A stretch of 59,603 nucleotides of DNA from an uncultured Kiritimatiellota bacterium (GTDB taxonomy: Bacteria > Verrucomicrobiota > Kiritimatiellia > RFP12 > DVOR01): contig CALXMT010000013.1 of the NCBI GenBank assembly GCA_944389545.1, positions 1 through 59,603 on the forward strand, in the 5' to 3' direction. Below are positions 32,987 through 42,340 of the stretch, one piece after another (position 1 is the first letter of the stretch; the number at the start of each line of letters is the position of its first letter). The translations under genes were made by a program, and so were the position numbers. The notes under the pieces were generated by a model, which worked only from the letters and a program-made list of their open reading frames with translations, did no database searches and was not told the origin of the DNA.

Positions 32987-34132
32987 TTAGTCGAGGTAGA
33001 AGACTTCGTCGCCCATCTGGATGTCGTTGAGCTTCCAGTCGACGGGGATGTCGCAGATGATGGCGCTCTGGTCCTTGACGAGGGTGCGGACCTTGATCTT
33101 GCCAACGATGGCATCCTTCTTGCCGGGGCGGCTGACGAGGAAGTCGATTTCGGGGAGGGGACGGTCGCCGGCTTCGCCGATGAGCTCGGTGAGGGCCTCG
33201 GGGGTGAGCTTGACGATGGCGAAGTTGTAGTGGTTGTCGACGCGGGCGATGGTGCCCTTGACGCCGGCGGTGACGTTGGCGATGGCGGCGACGCCGTTGG
33301 CATTGGCGTTGGCGCCCTGGCCGCTCTGGGCGATCATCTCGAGGGTCTTCTTGAGGTTTTCAACCTCATCGGCGAGGGTGTCGCGCTCTTCGGTGACGGC
33401 ATCGAGGTCGCCCTGGAGGACGGCTTTTTCCTCTTCGAGCGAGGCAATCTGCTGGTCGCGGTCGGCGACCTGGCCTTCGAGGTTGGCCTTGTCGGCTTCG
33501 AGGCCGGAGATGGTGTTGTCGCGGTCGATGATGGTCTGGGCGCGCTGGCGGGACTCTTCCTTGAGGGTGTGGATCTGCGGGACGAGCGCTTCGTATTCCT
33601 CGCGGAGGGCGGTGAGTTGGCCGCGGACCTTGGTGTAGTAGTCGCGCTGGGCCTCGGACTTGGCGACGATTTCGTTGAGGGCGACGTCCATCTTGGAGCC
33701 GGTGGTGATGGCCTTGCCGCGGGAGTCGAGCTTGGCCTTCTTTTCGGCGTCCAGGACGTAGACTTCCTCGAGGTCCTTGGGTTCGGGGCCCTTGTAGAAC
33801 TCGGGGGTGGACTCGTATTCGATGTGGTATCCGCCTTCGCCTTCGGTCCAGAAGCTGCGGACTTCGAGATCGGTGAGGGCCTTGCCCGCGTGCTCGGCAT
33901 CGGTGCTTTCCATATCGATGACGGGCATCTCGGCGAGCGCGGCCTTGTCGTCTTCGGTCTGCTCGGGTTGGGCGCCTTCGAGGGTCTTTGCAATCTCGAT
34001 GGTGAACGATTCAAAGCGGTCGTTACGGTCTTTGAGCAACTCGCGTTTGCCGTAGAGCGCGTAAGTGAACCAGAATGCGACCCCGTTGAGGACGAGGGTC
34101 AAGATGACCAGGATACGCAGCAGAATGTTCAT
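32987..34132 (-). CDS. Membrane-anchored coiled-coil protein, function unknown
   Basis: A 381-residue acidic protein. One N-terminal membrane segment (NILLRILVILTLVLNGVAFW) is followed by a charged linker and a long coiled coil (about residues 135-275, with many Glu/Lys/Leu heptads such as NTISGLEADKANLEGQVA). The compact C-terminal domain begins GVKGTIARVDNHYNFAIVKL and ends MGDEVFYL; it looks like a small beta barrel. I do not recognise the family. ATG 34132 starts the membrane segment and is preceded by GAGGAAC. It is transcribed alone. Confidence 0.68.
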   Translation of the reverse strand: MNILLRILVILTLVLNGVAFWFTYALYGKRELLKDRNDRFESFTIEIAKTLEGAQPEQTEDDKAALAEMPVIDMESTDAEHAGKALTDLEVRSFWTEGEGGYHIEYESTPEFYKGPEPKDLEEVYVLDAEKKAKLDSRGKAITTGSKMDVALNEIVAKSEAQRDYYTKVRGQLTALREEYEALVPQIHTLKEESRQRAQTIIDRDNTISGLEADKANLEGQVADRDQQIASLEEEKAVLQGDLDAVTEERDTLADEVENLKKTLEMIAQSGQGANANANGVAAIANVTAGVKGTIARVDNHYNFAIVKLTPEALTELIGEAGDRPLPEIDFLVSRPGKKDAIVGKIKVRTLVKDQSAIICDIPVDWKLNDIQMGDEVFYLD

Positions 34133-34247
34133 GTCTGTTCCTCGATGTGTCGATTGCAATCTCTCACAACACCCTTTAGTTTAGCGGAATGTCGGCGCGG
34201 TTGCAAGAGAGAAATGCAAGTCGGTGGAAAATTGTTTCGTTTCCGGG

Positions 34248-35087
34248 TCAGAGGAGGGTGTTGTCGATCAGGCGGAGACCGTCTTTTCGAGCGGCAAGAA
34301 GGAGCGCGGAAGCGCCTGGGAGAACGGTTTGGATGGGGATGAGGGTCTCCGCGTCGATGACGGTGGCGTAGTCCGGGGCCCAGCCTGCGGCGGTGAGGGT
34401 TTCCTTCGCGGCGGCCTCGATCGCGGCGGCGTCGCGCTCACCCGCCGCGACGGCGTCCTGGGCTTGGCGGACGGCGCGGGAGAGGCAGAGTGCGGTGGCG
34501 CGGTTCTCGGGGGTGAGGTAGGCGTTGCGCGAGGAGAGGGCGAGGCCGTCGGTGTCGCGGACGATGGGGGCGCGGACGATTTCGATGGGGAAGTTGAGGT
34601 CGCGGACCATGCGACGGATGACGGCGACCTGCTGGAAATCCTTCTGGCCGAAGACGGCGATGTCGGGCTGGACGATGTTGAAGAGCTTGGCGACGACGGT
34701 GCAGACGCCGCGGAAGTGGGTGGGGCGCTGGGCGCCTTCGAGGGTCTTGGCGAGGAGGGTTTCCTCGACCCAGGCGGAGTGGTCCTGCGCGTAGAGGTCG
34801 GCGGGGCGGGGGAGGAAGACGGCGTCGGCGCCTTCGGCCTGGCAGAGGGCGAGGTCGTCCTGCTCGCGGCGGGGGTAGGCGTCGTAGTCTTCGTTGGGGG
34901 CGAATTGGGTGGGATTGACGAAGATGGAGACGACGACGCGGTCGCAACGCTCCTTGGCCAGGCGGATGAGGGAAAGGTGGCCCTGGTGGAGGCAGCCCAT
35001 GGTGGGGACGAGGCCGATGACGCGGCCGAGGCGTTTCTCGGCGGCGCACCAGGCGTGGAGTTCGGCGGGATTGTGGAAGGTGTTCAT
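34248..35087 (-). CDS. panC: Pantothenate synthetase
   Basis: A 279-residue enzyme with LVPTMGCLHQGHLSLIR (HIGH-like motif), VSIFVNPTQFAPNEDY, FGQKDFQQVAVIRRMV and ALSSRNAYL, all standard PanC blocks in order. It joins pantoate and beta-alanine with ATP. The gene is 37 bases downstream of metG and is probably co-transcribed with it; the short gap contains GATTGGCTGA octamers. Confidence 0.95.
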   Translation of the reverse strand: MNTFHNPAELHAWCAAEKRLGRVIGLVPTMGCLHQGHLSLIRLAKERCDRVVVSIFVNPTQFAPNEDYDAYPRREQDDLALCQAEGADAVFLPRPADLYAQDHSAWVEETLLAKTLEGAQRPTHFRGVCTVVAKLFNIVQPDIAVFGQKDFQQVAVIRRMVRDLNFPIEIVRAPIVRDTDGLALSSRNAYLTPENRATALCLSRAVRQAQDAVAAGERDAAAIEAAAKETLTAAGWAPDYATVIDAETLIPIQTVLPGASALLLAARKDGLRLIDNTLL

Positions 35088-35124
35088 GATTGATTGGCTG
35101 AATTTGGCTGATTGGTGGTAGGGG

Positions 35125-37191
35125 TCAGTGGAGGCGGGCGCCGTTGGGGAGGGCGGCGGTGGGGCGCAGGAGGGCGAGGGTGCCGTCGGGGCCTTGCGCG
35201 GCGAGAATCATGCCCTCGGAGACGCCGAAGCGCATCTTGCGGGGGGCGAGGTTGGCGACCATGAGGACCTGGGTGCCGACGAGGGTCTCTGGCGGGCAGT
35301 GCTTCTTGATGCCGGCGAAGACGGTGCGGGGCTTGGCTTCGCCGACGTCGAGGGTCAGGCGCAGGAGCTTGTCGGATTCCGGGACGGGCTCTGCGGTGAG
35401 GACGGTGGCGAGGCGGAGGTCCACCTTGGCGAGGTCGTCGATGGCGATGGTCTCGGCGGGGGGCTCGGGGAAGGCGGTGGAGACGGGGGCCTGCGTGAGC
35501 TGGCGGACGCCCTTCTTGATGTCCTTCTCGGAGAGTTTGGGGGCGGGCTTGGCGGCGGATTGGGCCTTGGTCTCGGCGACCATGGCCTCGACGGCCTTGG
35601 GGTCGATGCGGGCGGCGAGGTGCTCGTAGGGGGCGATGGCGCGGTCCTCAAGGTCGCGGGCGGCGTCGGCGAAGGTGTAGGGTTGCTCGCCGAAGAGGGC
35701 CTCGACCTTGGCGGCGTAGGCCGGGAGGATGGGCTTGAGGGCGATGGCCATGAGGCGGAAGAGGTTGAGGGTGCCGGTGAGGACGGCGCGGGTGGCCTCG
35801 GGGTCTTCCTTGACGAGCTTCCAGGGCATCTTGGCGTCGAAGAGCTGGTTGGCCTTGTCGGCCCACTCGCGGACGATGACCATGGCGCGGCAGAAGTCGC
35901 GGCGCTCGTAGGCCTCGCAGAGCTCGGGGAGCTGGGCACGGCAGGCGGCGAGGAGGTCGCGGCTCTCGGGATCCATGGCGCCGAGGCGGCCGCCGCAGTT
36001 CTTGTTGAGCATCTGGGCGCCGCGGGAGGCGAGGTTGGTGATCTTGCCGACGAGGTCGGAGTTGACGCGGCCGACGAAGTCCTTGAGGTCCAGGTTCATG
36101 TCGTCGACGGAGCCGTTGAGCTTGCAGGCGTAGTAGAAGCGGAGGGCCTGGGCGGGGAGGTGCTTGAGGTAGGTGGCGGCGGAGATGAAGGTGCCCTCGC
36201 TCTTGGACATCTTGGCGCCGTTGACCATCAGGAAGCCGTGGACGAAGACCTGCGTGGGCGTGCGGTAGCCGGCGTTCTCGAGCTCGGAGGGCCAGAAGAG
36301 GCAGTGGAAGCGGACGATGTCTTTGCCGATGAAGTGGTAGATCTCGGCCTTGGGGTCCTGCCACCAGTCCTCGAGGGTTTGGCCGCGTTCCTTGGCCCAG
36401 GCCCAGAGGGTGGCCATGTAGCCGATGGGGGCGTCGAGCCAGACGTAGAAATACTTGTCGTCGTAGCCGGGGATTTTGAAGCCGAAGTAGGGGGCGTCGC
36501 GGGAGATGTTCCAGCCGCGGAGGGGTTCGTTGAACCACTCGAGGAGCTTGTCGGCGGTGCCCTTGTCGGTGTGGTTGGGGAGCCACTGCTTGAGGAAGTC
36601 GCGGCAGGGCTCGAGCTCGACGAAGAGCTGCTCGCTCTGGCGCATGACGGGCGTGCCGCCGCAGATGGCGCAGTGGGGGTCTTTGAGGTCGGTGGTGTTG
36701 TAGGTGGCGCCGCAGACCGAGCAGTTGTCGCCGTCGCGGTCGGGCGCGCCGCAGCGGGGGCAGGTGCCCTTGACGAAGCGGTCGGGCAGGAACATGCCGC
36801 AGTGCTCGCAGTAGAGCTGGTTGACGGGGCGTGAGGAGATGAGGCCGCGCTCCTTGAGGCGTAGGTAAATCTGCTCGGAGAGGATGCGGTTTTCCTTGCA
36901 GTTGGTGGAGCCGTAGCGGTCGAAGCCCATCTCGAAGGCGCCGAACTCCTTCACGCGGGCCTCGTAGGAACGGGCGATGACGGCCTCGGGCGTGGTGCCC
37001 TCCTGGCGGGCGCGGATCATGATGGGCGTGCCGTGGGTGTCGTCGGCGCAGACGTAGACCACGTCGTGGCCCATCATGCGCTGGTAACGCGCCCAGAAGT
37101 CGGTCTGCAAATATTCCACCAGGTGGCCCAGGTGGAGCGCGCCGTTCGCATACGGCAACGCACTCGTCACGATGATTTTTCGCTTGTCCAT
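35125..37191 (-). CDS. metG: Methionyl-tRNA synthetase
   Basis: A 688-residue class I synthetase. It has [12 protein letters not shown] (HIGH-type motif) and a zinc region with two CxxC pairs on each side (CEHCGM, CPRCGA, CSVCGA, CAICGG). [11 protein letters not shown] is the KMSKS loop. A C-terminal tRNA-binding OB-fold domain from about residue 585 begins [16 protein letters not shown] linker of Ala/Lys/Pro residues separates the anticodon domain and OB fold. It charges tRNA-Met and initiator tRNA. Confidence 0.96.
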   Translation of the reverse strand: MDKRKIIVTSALPYANGALHLGHLVEYLQTDFWARYQRMMGHDVVYVCADDTHGTPIMIRARQEGTTPEAVIARSYEARVKEFGAFEMGFDRYGSTNCKENRILSEQIYLRLKERGLISSRPVNQLYCEHCGMFLPDRFVKGTCPRCGAPDRDGDNCSVCGATYNTTDLKDPHCAICGGTPVMRQSEQLFVELEPCRDFLKQWLPNHTDKGTADKLLEWFNEPLRGWNISRDAPYFGFKIPGYDDKYFYVWLDAPIGYMATLWAWAKERGQTLEDWWQDPKAEIYHFIGKDIVRFHCLFWPSELENAGYRTPTQVFVHGFLMVNGAKMSKSEGTFISAATYLKHLPAQALRFYYACKLNGSVDDMNLDLKDFVGRVNSDLVGKITNLASRGAQMLNKNCGGRLGAMDPESRDLLAACRAQLPELCEAYERRDFCRAMVIVREWADKANQLFDAKMPWKLVKEDPEATRAVLTGTLNLFRLMAIALKPILPAYAAKVEALFGEQPYTFADAARDLEDRAIAPYEHLAARIDPKAVEAMVAETKAQSAAKPAPKLSEKDIKKGVRQLTQAPVSTAFPEPPAETIAIDDLAKVDLRLATVLTAEPVPESDKLLRLTLDVGEAKPRTVFAGIKKHCPPETLVGTQVLMVANLAPRKMRFGVSEGMILAAQGPDGTLALLRPTAALPNGARLH

Positions 37192-37329
37192 AGTCAGTCT
37201 TCGCTTTCCTTTAGGGCAGGTTGGGCACGTCGCAGACGTGCCGGGGGTGCAGGGAGAACTTCTCCCTGCCGGGGTGTGGGGCGGCGCCCCACGGCATTCC
37301 CTGCCTTTCCTTTTCCATTCTTCTGTTCT

Positions 37330-38577
37330 TTATTTAGCGAGCATCAAAGAGCCTTGCGCCTTGCGGCTGGCCTCGGCGGCGAAGGCGATGCGGTGGCTTT
37401 CCAACGAGGCCTCGAAGATGGCCGGGAAAGTCGCGGGGTCGCCCTCGGTGAGCAGACGCACGAGCTCGTCCATCAAGCCATAGTCGCCGCCGCCATGACC
37501 GGAACCCTGCGCCAGGCCGGCCTCCAGCACGCTGTCCCACAGCTCGGTGGTGCGCGTGTCAAAGTGGTGGATGGTGAGCGTGCGGCCGTCGCCGACGATT
37601 TCGCCGCGCGTGCCGAAGATCTTGGTCTTGCGTCCGCCGGCGTAGGTGAAGCTCTCCATCTGGTGTGCCACGGTCACGCCGCCCTCGAACCGCAGGTTCA
37701 CCACTTGGTGATCCACGGCGTCGTTGTCGCACGCGTAGACGCAGCGGCCATAGGGGCCTTCGCGGAGCATCTGCTCCATCGCCGCGTCGGACTTGTCCAC
37801 AAAGGGATAACGCCAGTCCTGACGCTCCAGGTAAATCTTGCGCGCGGAGAAGGGGCACTTGCGCTCGATGGCCGCCGGGCAATCCAGGCAACGATCCGTC
37901 GCGCCCTCTGGGCGGTGCGCCGCGTTGAAGAGCGAGGTCTCGCCGAAACTCGATACGCCCGTGCACTTGCGCCCGCCCAACCACCAGACGAACTGGTCGA
38001 AGTCGTGGCAGCACTTCTGCAGGATCATCGGCGTGGCGCGCTCGGTGTTGCCCCAGTTGCCGCGACAGAAACTGTGTGCCGCGTGCATGTAGCCCACCTG
38101 CTCCAGGTGCTGAATGCTCACCACATCGCCGATCGCCCCCGCTGCGATGAGGTCGTGAATCTTGCGGAAATAGACCGTGTAGCGCAACACATGGCCCACC
38201 ATCACCAGACGGTCACCCTTCTCGCGCACCTTCGCGGCCAACTCCTCGCAGGAGGCCCAACGCCGCGCCATCGGCTTTTCCAACAACAAATGATAACCCA
38301 AATCCAGACACGCCAGCGCCGGCTCCAGGTGGATCGCGTCCGGCATCGAGATGACCATCACGTCGCAATCCGGCTTCACCGCCACCGCCTCCGTCCAATC
38401 GCCCCAGACCGCCGTTGACGGCAGATTGTGGGCCTTCGCCACCGCCTGTGCCGCGGCCGGATTGATGTCCGCCACGCCCACCACGCGTGCCTTGTCCGGA
38501 TACGCCGCCGCGTACGAGGCGTACGTCCTGCCGCGGTCGCCCGCGCCCAAAATGACCAACCGAATCGGTGCTTTCAT
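37330..38577 (-). CDS. Gfo/Idh/MocA family oxidoreductase
   Basis: A 415-residue protein. The Rossmann strand LVILGAGDRGRTYAS is followed by the EKP motif in LLLEKPMARRW and a GVTVAHQMESF-type C-terminal sheet. A cysteine-rich insert (DRCLDCPAAIERKCPFSARK) in the C-terminal half could bind zinc or be structural; it is typical of one subgroup in PVC genomes as far as I recall. It probably oxidises or modifies a sugar or inositol derivative with NAD(P). GGAGGC precedes the ATG, and the gene stands alone. Confidence 0.85.
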   Translation of the reverse strand: MKAPIRLVILGAGDRGRTYASYAAAYPDKARVVGVADINPAAAQAVAKAHNLPSTAVWGDWTEAVAVKPDCDVMVISMPDAIHLEPALACLDLGYHLLLEKPMARRWASCEELAAKVREKGDRLVMVGHVLRYTVYFRKIHDLIAAGAIGDVVSIQHLEQVGYMHAAHSFCRGNWGNTERATPMILQKCCHDFDQFVWWLGGRKCTGVSSFGETSLFNAAHRPEGATDRCLDCPAAIERKCPFSARKIYLERQDWRYPFVDKSDAAMEQMLREGPYGRCVYACDNDAVDHQVVNLRFEGGVTVAHQMESFTYAGGRKTKIFGTRGEIVGDGRTLTIHHFDTRTTELWDSVLEAGLAQGSGHGGGDYGLMDELVRLLTEGDPATFPAIFEASLESHRIAFAAEASRKAQGSLMLAK

Positions 38578-38606
38578 GCTCTGTGCCTCCGAAAAACTGT
38601 TCCATT

Positions 38607-38615
38607 ATTGTAGCA
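38607..38615 (-). promoter_or_regulatory. Extended -10 promoter of the Gfo/Idh/MocA gene
   Basis: TGC followed by TACAAT on the minus strand; no matching -35. The leader is about 25 bases and includes GGAGGC. Confidence 0.5.
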
Positions 38616-38868
38616 CACGACGGCGGAAGTTTGGAGGTTTCGTTTCCCACGAAGACACAGGGGCGGCGGTGCCGCCCCGCTGATTGGCTGATTAGCTGAT
38701 TCGCTGATTGGAAAGCGAAGTACGACCGTTCGGTCTTACGGCGTCTCTAACGTGCCCATCCCTTGCGTTTCTGTGTTCTCGGGAAAGGTCTCCCAGACGT
38801 TACGGTAAAGCCAATGGGATGAGGTGGCCAAATCATAAAAGTTCATAAAAGTACAGGAGGCGGGGCAA

Positions 38869-38897
38869 AGAAAAAGCCCCGCGGGGCGGGGCTTTTT
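38869..38897 (-). terminator. Terminator of the second PEP-CTERM gene
   Basis: AAAAAGCCCCGC and GCGGGGCTTTTT are complementary around a short GG-rich loop. The hairpin has almost the same sequence as the one at 31538, which ends the other PEP-CTERM gene. Confidence 0.88.
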
Positions 38898-38913
38898 GGG
38901 GATGGGCGGGAGC

Positions 38914-39588
38914 TTAGGCCACGCGGCGGCGGAGTGCCACGCCGGCCACGCCAAGCGCCAGCAACGCCAACGCCGTCGGCTCAGGCAGGGTCGCAATGGC
39001 GTCCCCGACCTCGTCGTAGGTCATCCCATTGACGTACGCGATGTCCATCGACCATTCGCCGGGAAGCGCCTTGAAGGTGCTTCCGTCGTTGTTGACGCGT
39101 TGGCAACCCCACGTGACGGCGGAGATGTCGGCCACACGAGCGTCTGTGATGGAGCCCAAGAGCTGGCCATCGTAGTAGTAGCTCAGCGTGTTGCCGTCGG
39201 CGCAGATGGCAACCTCGTGGGTGCCGTTTGTCAGCACAGGGGCGTTTTGGACGGAGGCATCCGTCGCGCCAATCGTATTGGGACCACCATTAACCAAGAC
39301 GCGCCAGGGGCTTTGCAAGTTACCGTTGGTTCCGTTATCCACGTTGGTGGAGACACCTAGGACTCCCGGCCAATCGCTGGTGATGGCGCTCACGTTCTCG
39401 AAGGTGACGTTGGCCAGGACGGTCCACTTGGTGCCAAGCGTGATATTCTGCTGGCGACCGGCGGTGGTCTTCGTGCCGAGGGAGGTGTAGCCATCGACTT
39501 CCGGGAGGTAGGCCCAATTGAGGCCAGCCGCCTGGGCGGTGCCGAGGGCGAGGGCGGCGCAAGCCGCGATAAGGAAGGATTTCTTCAT
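38914..39588 (-). CDS. PEP-CTERM sorting domain protein with a LamG-like body
   Basis: A 224-residue secreted protein. Signal peptide MKKSFLIAACAALALGTAQA; the body resembles a concanavalin-like lectin domain (TWTVLANVTFE-type strands, HEVAICADGNTLSYYYDGQL); and the C-terminus is PEPTALALLALGVAGVALRR. Export and exosortase processing are expected. ATG 39588 follows GAAAGGAG and starts the signal peptide; upstream codons in frame are not signal-like. The promoter contains a nine-base poly-C tract in its spacer, so expression may switch. Confidence 0.86.
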   Translation of the reverse strand: MKKSFLIAACAALALGTAQAAGLNWAYLPEVDGYTSLGTKTTAGRQQNITLGTKWTVLANVTFENVSAITSDWPGVLGVSTNVDNGTNGNLQSPWRVLVNGGPNTIGATDASVQNAPVLTNGTHEVAICADGNTLSYYYDGQLLGSITDARVADISAVTWGCQRVNNDGSTFKALPGEWSMDIAYVNGMTYDEVGDAIATLPEPTALALLALGVAGVALRRRVA

Positions 39589-39694
39589 GTGTGTGCGTTT
39601 CTCCTTTCTCGCCCCATGAGGGACCGAAGGAACCGGGGCGGGAAAGGATAGGGGTACCTTCGGCTTGTGCGCCAAACCTTGACGCGACATCAAT

Positions 39695-39723
39695 ACATTA
39701 GCATAACCAACGGGGGGGGGCAA
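39695..39723 (-). promoter_or_regulatory. Promoter of the second PEP-CTERM gene with a poly-C spacer
   Basis: On the minus strand: TTGCCC (39723-39718), a 17-bp spacer and an extended -10 TGC-TAATGT (39703-39695). Nine C (39720-39712) span the end of the -35 and the first part of the spacer. Gain or loss of one C would change the spacing to 18 or 16 bp. The first PEP-CTERM gene has the same layout without the homopolymer. Confidence 0.6.
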
Positions 39724-40018
39724 GTGTTATTTGTTGCGCTTGGGCGCAACAAAGGAAGTTTGGAAGTTTAGAGGCTTGGAGGCTTGGCTTTCTTGGTGGG
39801 GCTTCGCCCCACACCCCTGCGATTAGGAAGTTTGGAAGTTTAGAGGCTTGGTTTTGTTTCCACAAAGACACAGGGGCGGCGGTGCCACCCCGCTGATTGG
39901 CTGATTCGCTGATTGGAAAGTAAAGTGCGACCGTTCGACCTTACGGCCTCTCTCCCTCCCCATCCCACGCGTTTTTGGTGTTTCTTGGCATACAAAGCGT
40001 GTAGGAATGGAAGCTTTA

Positions 40019-40047
40019 AGAGGGGGCCGTGGAGGCCCCTTTTGGGA
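40019..40047 (-). terminator. Possible terminator of the AAA/PD-(D/E)XK gene
   Basis: GGGGCC and GGCCCC flanked by AAG/CTT-type pairs form a hairpin four bases after the stop. The T-run on the minus strand is weak. Confidence 0.4.
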
Positions 40048-40050
40048 GGC

Positions 40051-41625
40051 TTAGGCGAGGGGCTCGGAGGCGGTGCCGGTGAGGCGACGGGTGGCGCCGT
40101 CGAAGGAGAGGCCGATGAGGTAGACCTCCTTGCCGCTGTGACGATAGGGTTCGGCGTAGCCCTTCTCTTTGATTTGAGCAAGGGCCTCTTGAGGCGTGCC
40201 GTCGACTTTCAATTCAAACACGAAGACGCGCTCGGGCGTTTCGGCAATGAGGTCCGCGCGGCCATGGGTCTGCCGGTCCTCGGCGGTGACGCGGAAGGAG
40301 CCGTCTGAGGTCAGCAGGACGTAGAGGATGCGTTGATAGGAAAACTCGTGGATGCTATCCTCTTGAGGGCCGTAGGCAAGGTGGGCATAGAGGTCGGAGA
40401 GACGTCCGAGGAAGGTCACGACATCGCCCTTCATCAGCGCCAAGCAGGTGAGGTTGCGGTAGTCGTTGTCTTCCTTCCCGGTAAACTTTTGGACGAGCTG
40501 GGTGTTGAAAGCGCGGCGAACCTCCTCGTCCGGGAAACCGAGCGTGAAGTAGGGGTCGCGAAAATCCTTGATGGTGAGGTAACCGCTCTGGTAAAGCATG
40601 GCCACGGGGCGGATATTTTCCAATCCGCAGACATCCAAATCTTCCTCGGTAACACCCTCGACGTTCTCGTAGTCCCGCTCAACGAGTTGGTTGTTTGTGA
40701 AGTAGTTGATGACGGTGGAGGTCTGACCGGTGGCAATCCAGGTGCCGGTGAAACGACGCTTCAATGCACCGAGGGTTTGTCCAATGGCAAAGGGATTGTA
40801 GACTTTATCCTCGCAATCCGGAGAGAAACGGTAGCCGTTGAACCACCAGCGGAGTTTCTCACGGTAGTCCTCGTAGGAGAGTCCCATGACCTCGGCGTGG
40901 CGGTGCAACGTCTTGCTGAAGTTAGCCTCCAGTTCCTCATCGGTATAGCCGAGGAGCGTGGCGTAGCGGCTATCCATCGTCAGGTCGGTGAGGTTGTTGA
41001 GCGCCGAGAAGACGGAGAGCTGCGTGAAACGCGTCACGCCGGTCATCAGCATGAAGCGGATGTTGCCGACGTTGTTCTTGATCTCGCCGTAAAAGGCGGA
41101 GAGTTTGGCGCGGATGGCCGTAGCCTTCTTGATGTCATTCAATGCGTGGCCTACAGGCGCGTCGTACTCGTCGATAAGAATAACCACGGGTTTGCCGCGG
41201 TCTCGGGCAAGAAAACGAATGGCGTTGGAAAAGTTGTCATTTGGGGCCAACGCAGGATCATAGACGACTCCGACATTTTCGAAGGCCTGTTTCACACGTG
41301 TCACCAACCCTGCATAGAAACTCTCAAGGGTCGTCACATCCATCGTGCCGAAGTTGAAGTGCAGGATGGGATACTCCGCCCAGTCGTAGTCCATCTTGTC
41401 GATGGCCAGGCCCTTGAAGAGCTCGCGTTGACCGCGGAAAAGGCACTCCAATGTGGAGAGCATCAGCGACTTGCCGAAACGCCGAGGACGCGAGATGAAG
41501 AAGAAGGAATCTCTCCCGCGCGTGACGAGGGGATAGAGCAATGCGGTCTTGTCCACATAACGGAATCCATCCTCCCGCATAACGCGGAAGTCGTAGGTTC
41601 CTTGCGCAATCTTCTCTTCTTCCAT
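40051..41625 (-). CDS. AAA-ATPase-like / PD-(D/E)XK nuclease family protein
   Basis: A 524-residue protein of a family expanded in anaerobic gut bacteria. N-terminal GFRYVDKTALLYPLV precedes a Walker A-like FISRPRRFGKSLMLSTLE and Walker B VVILIDEYDAPVGHAL. The C-terminal PD-(D/E)XK region is HGRADLIAETPERVFVFELK, with the D...ExK signature. The biological role is unknown; proposals include defence or mobile-element control. ATG 41625 is chosen because AAGGA lies 9 bases upstream and an extended -10 lies at 41645-41653; the TTG at 41631 is less well placed. Confidence 0.85.
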   Translation of the reverse strand: MEEEKIAQGTYDFRVMREDGFRYVDKTALLYPLVTRGRDSFFFISRPRRFGKSLMLSTLECLFRGQRELFKGLAIDKMDYDWAEYPILHFNFGTMDVTTLESFYAGLVTRVKQAFENVGVVYDPALAPNDNFSNAIRFLARDRGKPVVILIDEYDAPVGHALNDIKKATAIRAKLSAFYGEIKNNVGNIRFMLMTGVTRFTQLSVFSALNNLTDLTMDSRYATLLGYTDEELEANFSKTLHRHAEVMGLSYEDYREKLRWWFNGYRFSPDCEDKVYNPFAIGQTLGALKRRFTGTWIATGQTSTVINYFTNNQLVERDYENVEGVTEEDLDVCGLENIRPVAMLYQSGYLTIKDFRDPYFTLGFPDEEVRRAFNTQLVQKFTGKEDNDYRNLTCLALMKGDVVTFLGRLSDLYAHLAYGPQEDSIHEFSYQRILYVLLTSDGSFRVTAEDRQTHGRADLIAETPERVFVFELKVDGTPQEALAQIKEKGYAEPYRHSGKEVYLIGLSFDGATRRLTGTASEPLA

Positions 41626-41644
41626 GGCCAAATTCCTTACTCAC

Positions 41645-41653
41645 AGTATAGCA
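41645..41653 (-). promoter_or_regulatory. Extended -10 promoter of the AAA/PD-(D/E)XK gene
   Basis: TGC followed by TATACT, identical to the word at 316-324. No -35 is visible. The leader is about 13 bases and includes AAGGA. A heptamer/hairpin repeat block (41654-41760) lies directly upstream. Confidence 0.55.
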
Positions 41654-41779
41654 TAAGGGGCGCTGACGCGCCCAGAAAACAGAGCGTGCAGGCCCGAAGG
41701 GCCAAACCTTCCACGGCTACAGAGAACGGAGAACAGAGCGCCCCTGCGGGGCGACGGAGAGAGCAAAGGTGAGTGGGAA

Positions 41780-41811
41780 CAAAAGAAGCGCCGGCGCGTG
41801 TCGCCGGCGTT
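41780..41811 (-). terminator. Terminator of the RND efflux operon
   Basis: Two CGCCGGCG palindromes (41789-41796, 41802-41809) pair into a stem, followed on the minus strand by CTTCTTTTGTT. Confidence 0.7.
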
Positions 41812-41845
41812 CATTCACGAATTACGCTGCTTCAAGGGCGTGGGG

Positions 41846-42340
41846 TCACTCGGCGGGGAGTTCGTCGACGGAGACGAGGGAGGAGGGTTCGCCGGAGTGG
41901 GGGAGGGGGCGGTGGATGATGACGGCGTAGCGGGTGCGGCCGTCTTCAGAGGTGCAGAGGTATTTGTAGTTGAGGCCGTTGACGACCTGGATGGCGACGG
42001 ATTGGGGGCGGAGGTTTTGGGCCTTGGTGCCGCGGGTGGCGGCGGAGAAGACGTCGCGGTGCTCGGGGTCGAGGACTTGGTAATCGGAGTAGGCGCCGAG
42101 GCGGGCGACTTCATCGCCCGCCGGCTGATTGGCTGATTGGCTGATTTGCTGATTGGCGGGTTGGTCAGGCGTTGCCGCGGGCTGTTCGGCGGCTTCGGCA
42201 GGGGCGGGTTGCGCGGGGGTGGCGGGAACAAGCTCGGCGGCGGGGGTGGGCACGGCAGAGGGATCGGTGTTCCAGAGAGTGCCGGTGCATCCGGTGAGGG
42301 CGAGTGCGGCGGCGAGGGGGAGGAGTGTGGAGTTGCGCAT
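41846..42340 (-). CDS. Lipoprotein with a cystatin-like domain
   Basis: A 164-residue lipoprotein with signal and lipobox MRNSTLLPLAAALALTGC. Residues to about 85 are an Ala/Pro/Gln-rich linker that includes a translated GATTGGCTGATT octamer tract (NQQISQSANQ), so an intergenic-type repeat has entered the coding region. The C-terminal about 75 residues contain VAIQVVNGLNYKYLC, then RYAVIIHRPLPHSGEPSSLV. QVVNG followed by an LP hairpin is the layout of cystatins (QxVxG and LP/PW loops). It is the last gene of the RND operon, 70 bases after the outer-membrane component. It might protect the envelope from cysteine proteases; this is inference. Confidence 0.6.
   Translation of the reverse strand: MRNSTLLPLAAALALTGCTGTLWNTDPSAVPTPAAELVPATPAQPAPAEAAEQPAATPDQPANQQISQSANQPAGDEVARLGAYSDYQVLDPEHRDVFSAATRGTKAQNLRPQSVAIQVVNGLNYKYLCTSEDGRTRYAVIIHRPLPHSGEPSSLVSVDELPAE

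Larger units (their letters stand above)
38578..38913. repeat. Intergenic region between the oxidoreductase and the second PEP-CTERM gene
   Basis: It contains the oxidoreductase promoter (38607-38615), GCTGATTNG octamers (38679-38712), a diverged 65-bp module (38715-38780) and a terminator (38869-38897). No gene is supported. Confidence 0.65.
39589..40050. repeat. Intergenic region upstream of the second PEP-CTERM gene
   Basis: It contains the 110-base leader of the PEP-CTERM gene, its promoter (39695-39723), an inverted pair TTGTTGCGC/GCGCAACAA (39731-39752), TTTGGAAG octamers twice (39759-39788, 39829-39850), GCTGATTNG octamers (39892-39915), a 65-bp module (39921-39985) and a weak hairpin (40019-40047). 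No gene is supported. Confidence 0.65.
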
